From NCBI GenBank assembly GCA_021325025.1, contig JAJPHZ010000028.1:1-53766 (forward strand): a DNA stretch of 53,766 bases, written 5' to 3'. Under the pieces are notes generated by a model. It was not told where the DNA came from and ran no database searches. It worked only from the letters and a program-made list of their open reading frames with translations. Position 1 is the stretch's first letter; each line of letters begins with the position of its first letter. The stretch is from Pseudomonadota bacterium (lineage in GTDB: Bacteria; Desulfobacterota; Binatia; Binatales; Binataceae). Both the position numbers and the translations under genes were made by a program. This document shows positions 50,656 through 53,766 of this stretch, piece by piece.

Positions 50656-52352
50656 AGGCGATTGCGCAGCAGCCTGCCGGGCAGCGCGCCCGTGTGTTCG
50701 CCGTTGCGCATCAGCACCTCGCCGTTTACCACCGTGGCCAGGATGCCGGTGGATTTCTGCTTGAGGCGGCGCGCGCCGGCGGGCAGGTCATATGCCAGTT
50801 CGGGCAGTTGGGGCATGATGGTGTCGGGATTGAAGATGACCACGTCCGCGGCCCATCCTTCGCGCAGCAGACCGCGTTTGCCCAGTCCCCAATGGTAGGC
50901 GGGGACGAAGGTCATCATGCGGATCGCCTCTTCCAGCGTCAGCGCCTGGCGCTCGCGCACCCAGTAGGCCAGCACGAAGGAATGCATCGACGCGTCCATC
51001 AGCTGCGAGACGTGGGCGCCGGAGTCGGTAAAGGTCGGCACGGCGCGCGGCTGGCGCATGATGTCCAGCACCATGTCGAGGTCGTCGTTGGCGATGGTCT
51101 GGAAGAAGAACTGCCTGAGATGTTTGGCCAGGGCGGCGTCGATAATCACCTCGACCGGGTCCTTGCCCTGCTCCTGCGCGATTTCCGCGATTGAGCGGAA
51201 GGGCGGCAGCGTGCGATCCATCAGGTAGGTGTGCCGGTAGCTCATGACGCGAGCTTCGGCGCCCACCGCCCGGCGCTCCTCGCGCGCCTCTTCGTGTGCG
51301 GCGGCAACCAGCTTGCGGCGCATTTCGGGATTGCGCAGCGCCGCTTCCTGTTCGGCCAGCGGCAGTTTGCGGACGTCGCGCCATACCGGCATCCGGTCGT
51401 AGGGCAGATGCGTTTCGAACGACAGCACCACGCCGGCGATCTTGGCCAGCATCTGGACAAATATCCGCCCGCCCAGCTCGGCGGCCTCTTCGGCCAGCTT
51501 GAAGTAGTGACGCCAGTAGTCGGGCGCCTTGCGATTGCCAAAGATACCGAAGGTCACCGGCACACCGGTGTCGACCGCCAGAGCCTTGAGCCGGTCCAGG
51601 TAGTCGCGGATGCGCTCGGGATTAAGTCCGGTGTCCTCGCCGGCGATTTCAAAGACCCCTGCGTTGAGTTCGCCCATCACGCCGACCAGTTGACGGACCT
51701 CCTCCCATGTGGCCAGGCGGCTGGCGACCGGTTTGTGATCGGGCGTCTGATGGTTGCGGGTGCGCGAGGTGGTAAAGCCGATGGCGCCGGCGCGGATCGC
51801 GTCGCGCACCTCGCGCTTCATCGCTTGGAGGTCATCGGGCGTAGCCTCGTCGGTGAACGCCCGCTCGCCCATCACATAGGTGCGCAGCGCGGAATGGCCC
51901 ATGTAGGCGGCGTAGTTGATGCCCTTGGGGGTGCGCTCGACGGCGTCCAGGTACTGGGCGAAGGTCTCCCACGACCATTTGATGCCGGCCTCCATCGCCT
52001 CGGGTGCGATGTCCTCGGCGCGCTCCAGGTTGCGCATCACCAGCAGCTTGTCCTTCTCCGCGCACGGCGCCAGCGAGAAGCCGCAGTTGCCCATCACCAC
52101 CGACGTCACGCCGTGCCAGCACGAGCAGGTGCCGATCGGATCCCAGAAAACCTGCGCGTCCATGTGGGTGTGCCCGTCGATGAGGCCGGGGGCCACGACG
52201 TGGCCTTCGGCGTCGATGACCTCGCGCGCCGACTCGCGGAGTTTGCCGATGGCGGCGATGCGCCCGGCGGCGATTCCCACGTCGGCACGGTAGCGTGCCA
52301 TCCCCGAGCCGTCGACGATCATGCCGTTGCGAATGATCAAGTCGTATTGCAT
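50640..52352 (-). CDS. D-aminoacylase-like amidohydrolase (family 3)
   Basis: This 570-residue metal-dependent amidohydrolase starts MQYDLIIRNGMIVDGSGMAR, then the metal-site motif APGLIDGHTHMDAQ. GITSVVMGNCGFSLAPC-like sequence (GVTSVVMGNCG, about 80-95), SALRTYVMG, and TFTDSGAHVSQLMDAS supply the rest of the D-aminoacylase/N-acyl-D-amino-acid deacylase pattern. The final part has WAADVVIFNPDTI and the closing beta sandwich. It may act on N-acyl amino acids or a cyclic amide; specificity is not clear. It faces the AI-2E gene. Confidence 0.87.
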   Translation of the reverse strand: MQYDLIIRNGMIVDGSGMARYRADVGIAAGRIAAIGKLRESAREVIDAEGHVVAPGLIDGHTHMDAQVFWDPIGTCSCWHGVTSVVMGNCGFSLAPCAEKDKLLVMRNLERAEDIAPEAMEAGIKWSWETFAQYLDAVERTPKGINYAAYMGHSALRTYVMGERAFTDEATPDDLQAMKREVRDAIRAGAIGFTTSRTRNHQTPDHKPVASRLATWEEVRQLVGVMGELNAGVFEIAGEDTGLNPERIRDYLDRLKALAVDTGVPVTFGIFGNRKAPDYWRHYFKLAEEAAELGGRIFVQMLAKIAGVVLSFETHLPYDRMPVWRDVRKLPLAEQEAALRNPEMRRKLVAAAHEEAREERRAVGAEARVMSYRHTYLMDRTLPPFRSIAEIAQEQGKDPVEVIIDAALAKHLRQFFFQTIANDDLDMVLDIMRQPRAVPTFTDSGAHVSQLMDASMHSFVLAYWVRERQALTLEEAIRMMTFVPAYHWGLGKRGLLREGWAADVVIFNPDTIMPQLPELAYDLPAGARRLKQKSTGILATVVNGEVLMRNGEHTGALPGRLLRNRLSAET

Positions 52353-52573
52353 GGGCCTGCCTCCCGATAGGGAGCCGCCAAGCGACGCGGCGCCCGTTTA
52401 GCGATTGCCAAGACGGTTGTTACCACTCTTATTTCAAAACACGCGTTTAGGAGCAAGGCGCAGCGTGGCGGCCCTTGCAAAACCCTGGATCGGAGATTAA
52501 TCCTCGCCGTGGGTCCGCACGCGGACGGCTGGCGCGAAGCATCGCTGCGAATTGACCTTCGGGGAGAATGAAA

Positions 52574-53698
52574 ATGGCGCGCACGCTCAATGTTATCGAC
52601 GCTGATGGCCACGTGCTCGAACCGCCGGATTTGTGGCTGAACTACCTCGACCCCAAATTCCGCGACCGCGCCCCGCGCATCGTGCTCAACAAGCATGGTA
52701 AAGAGACGCTTGAAATCGAGCCGGGAAGGATTCTGCCGATGCCCGAAGGCGCGGGCGGAATCGGCGCCGCCGGCGCATACGGCGCGCGCGAGAGCAGGAA
52801 GGTTTATCCCAAGCGCTATATCGACGCCCGCAAGGGCGGCTTCGATCCGCACGCGCGTATCCCCGACATGGACGCCGAAGGGATCGACGCCGTCTTCCTC
52901 TATCCGACCCTGGGGCTGTTTATCGCGTGCATCGACGACCATCCGGAACTGGCGGCGGCGGATTGCCGTGCCTACAACCGGTGGCTGGCGCACTACTGTG
53001 AGGCGTATCCCGACCGGCTCTTCGGTGTCGCGATGCTGCCGATGGCGTCGGTGGAGCTGGCGATCGAGGAGATGCGCTACGCCGTCAGGGAGCTGGGTTT
53101 CCGCAGCGGGTTCATCCGCCCCAATCCCTACGGCAAGCGCACGCTGCACGACCCTTCGCTTTACCCGCTGTGGGAGGAAGCCCAGAACCTGGACTTCGCA
53201 ATCGCAGTGCATGGCGGCGCGGCCTCGGGGATGGTCTCGCTGGGCGAGGATCGCTTCCGGGGCTTTGCCACCGGCCATTGCGCGACGCATACGTTTGAGA
53301 TGATGGCGGCGGCGATGAGCTTTGTGATGTGCGGAATCTGCGACAAGTTTCCGCGCCTGCGCGTGGCGTTCCTGGAAGCCGGCGGCGGATGGATCACCGG
53401 ATGGCTGGACCGGATGGATCGCCATGTCGATGACGTCGGCTTCAACGACACCAGGCTCACGACGCGTCCCTCCGACGCGTTCCGCCGCCAGTGTTTCATT
53501 TCCTTCGAGCCCACCGAGACCAGCCTCACGCTTTTGGCCGAGCACATCGGACCCGACCATATCCTGTGGGCGACCGACTATCCGCATCCCGACGGCTTCA
53601 TCGACGCGCCCGGCATGATCCGCAAGATGGGGTTGAAGCCCGAGGTATTGGCGGCGGTCATGGCGGAGGGAGCCAGGAAATTCTACGGGCTGAACTGA
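52574..53698 (+). CDS. Amidohydrolase-2 family protein
   Basis: This 374-residue paralogue of the protein at 37223 starts LNVIDADGHVLEPPDLWLNY and has VFLYPTLGLFIACIDDHPEL, FAIAVHGGAAS, LRVAFLEAGGGWITGWLDRMDRH (split) and WATDYPHPDGFID. The ATG at 52574 is preferred because GGGGAG lies 7 bp upstream, whereas the ATG at 52568 nearly abuts it. Metal-dependent hydrolase or decarboxylase of unknown substrate; it diverges from the D-aminoacylase-like gene. The stop is followed by the second copy of the intergenic repeat. Confidence 0.88.
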   Translation: MARTLNVIDADGHVLEPPDLWLNYLDPKFRDRAPRIVLNKHGKETLEIEPGRILPMPEGAGGIGAAGAYGARESRKVYPKRYIDARKGGFDPHARIPDMDAEGIDAVFLYPTLGLFIACIDDHPELAAADCRAYNRWLAHYCEAYPDRLFGVAMLPMASVELAIEEMRYAVRELGFRSGFIRPNPYGKRTLHDPSLYPLWEEAQNLDFAIAVHGGAASGMVSLGEDRFRGFATGHCATHTFEMMAAAMSFVMCGICDKFPRLRVAFLEAGGGWITGWLDRMDRHVDDVGFNDTRLTTRPSDAFRRQCFISFEPTETSLTLLAEHIGPDHILWATDYPHPDGFIDAPGMIRKMGLKPEVLAAVMAEGARKFYGLN

Positions 53699-53699
53699 A

Positions 53700-53766
53700 G
53701 ACCTAACCCCCGGCCCCTTCCCGAAACGGGAAGGGGAGATAGAAATGGTTCCCCTTCCCTTTCAGG
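53700..53766. repeat. Second copy of the intergenic repeat, cut by the window end
   Basis: GACCTAACC at 53700-53708 is followed by a perfect 10-bp stem CCCCTTCCCG-AAA-CGGGAAGGGG (53714-53736) and the core CCCCTTCCCTTTCAGG at the very end. It shares both ends of this pattern with the element at 50542-50646, but the internal part differs. It may serve as terminator for the amidohydrolase gene. Confidence 0.6.

Noticed and set aside
1..53766. tRNA or rRNA genes
   Set aside because: No cloverleaf with a T-arm signature or rRNA-like segment was recognised by eye; a covariance search would be decisive.

Overview
The window is GC-rich bacterial DNA that is densely coded on both strands, with about 47 protein genes or gene remnants. 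It has no rRNA, and I recognised no tRNA gene. Its gene content is acyl-CoA dehydrogenases, amidohydrolase-2 proteins, luciferase-like flavin monooxygenases, an NAD-linked formate dehydrogenase, multihaem cytochrome, UdgX and DUF6178. This suggests an uncultured soil or groundwater bacterium of the Desulfobacterota/Binatota type. That assignment is inference; no phylogenetic marker is present. The window starts exactly on the first base of a CRISPR repeat and ends inside an intergenic repeat of which a related copy lies 3 kb upstream, as expected of a whole contig broken at repeats.

Layout. 1-9661: a type I-B (Cst1/Cst2-DevR type) CRISPR-Cas locus on the minus strand, ordered cas6-cas8-cas7-cas5-cas3-cas1-cas2-cas4-leader-array. 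The array has five repeats and four spacers and runs off the left edge. 9823-16000: housekeeping and accessory genes (inositol monophosphatase, VOC protein, UdgX, sugar-phosphate nucleotidyltransferase, amidohydrolase, cupredoxin, MFS). 15890-19773: acyl-CoA dehydrogenases, a SnoaL-like protein and a small GlsB-type membrane protein. 19928-27018: DUF6178, an alpha/beta hydrolase, two exported hypotheticals, a DHA2 efflux pump and ThiD. 27054-33285: the fdsGBAD-fdhD operon, divergent from a nitrate-reductase-associated protein. 34282-36048: a B12-type radical SAM protein preceded by two perfect DnaA boxes. 36069-38383: an amidohydrolase and an epoxide hydrolase interrupted by an amber codon. 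38709-38909: a remnant of a luciferase-like monooxygenase. 39042-46056: two intact luciferase-like monooxygenases flanking the most unusual locus here. 46180-53698: a VOC protein, the DUF3300/DUF2950 pair, an AI-2E family transporter, and two amidohydrolases.

The best candidate for an undescribed system is 40178-44853, three tightly packed plus-strand genes. The first encodes two cyclic-nucleotide-binding domains fused to a four-cluster [4Fe-4S] ferredoxin. The second encodes a five-helix membrane protein with two H-x13-H pairs, the pattern of a dihaem cytochrome b. The third encodes nine CXXCH haem sites between two membrane helices, followed by an NAD(P)H/FAD reductase domain whose last FAD-binding motif sits in front of its first one, a circular-permutation-like arrangement. 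Together they look like a transmembrane electron conduit linking cytoplasmic NAD(P)H or ferredoxin to periplasmic haems, possibly gated by a nucleotide ligand. The formate dehydrogenase could feed NADH into such a chain. Domain content is read from the sequence; the joint function is inference.
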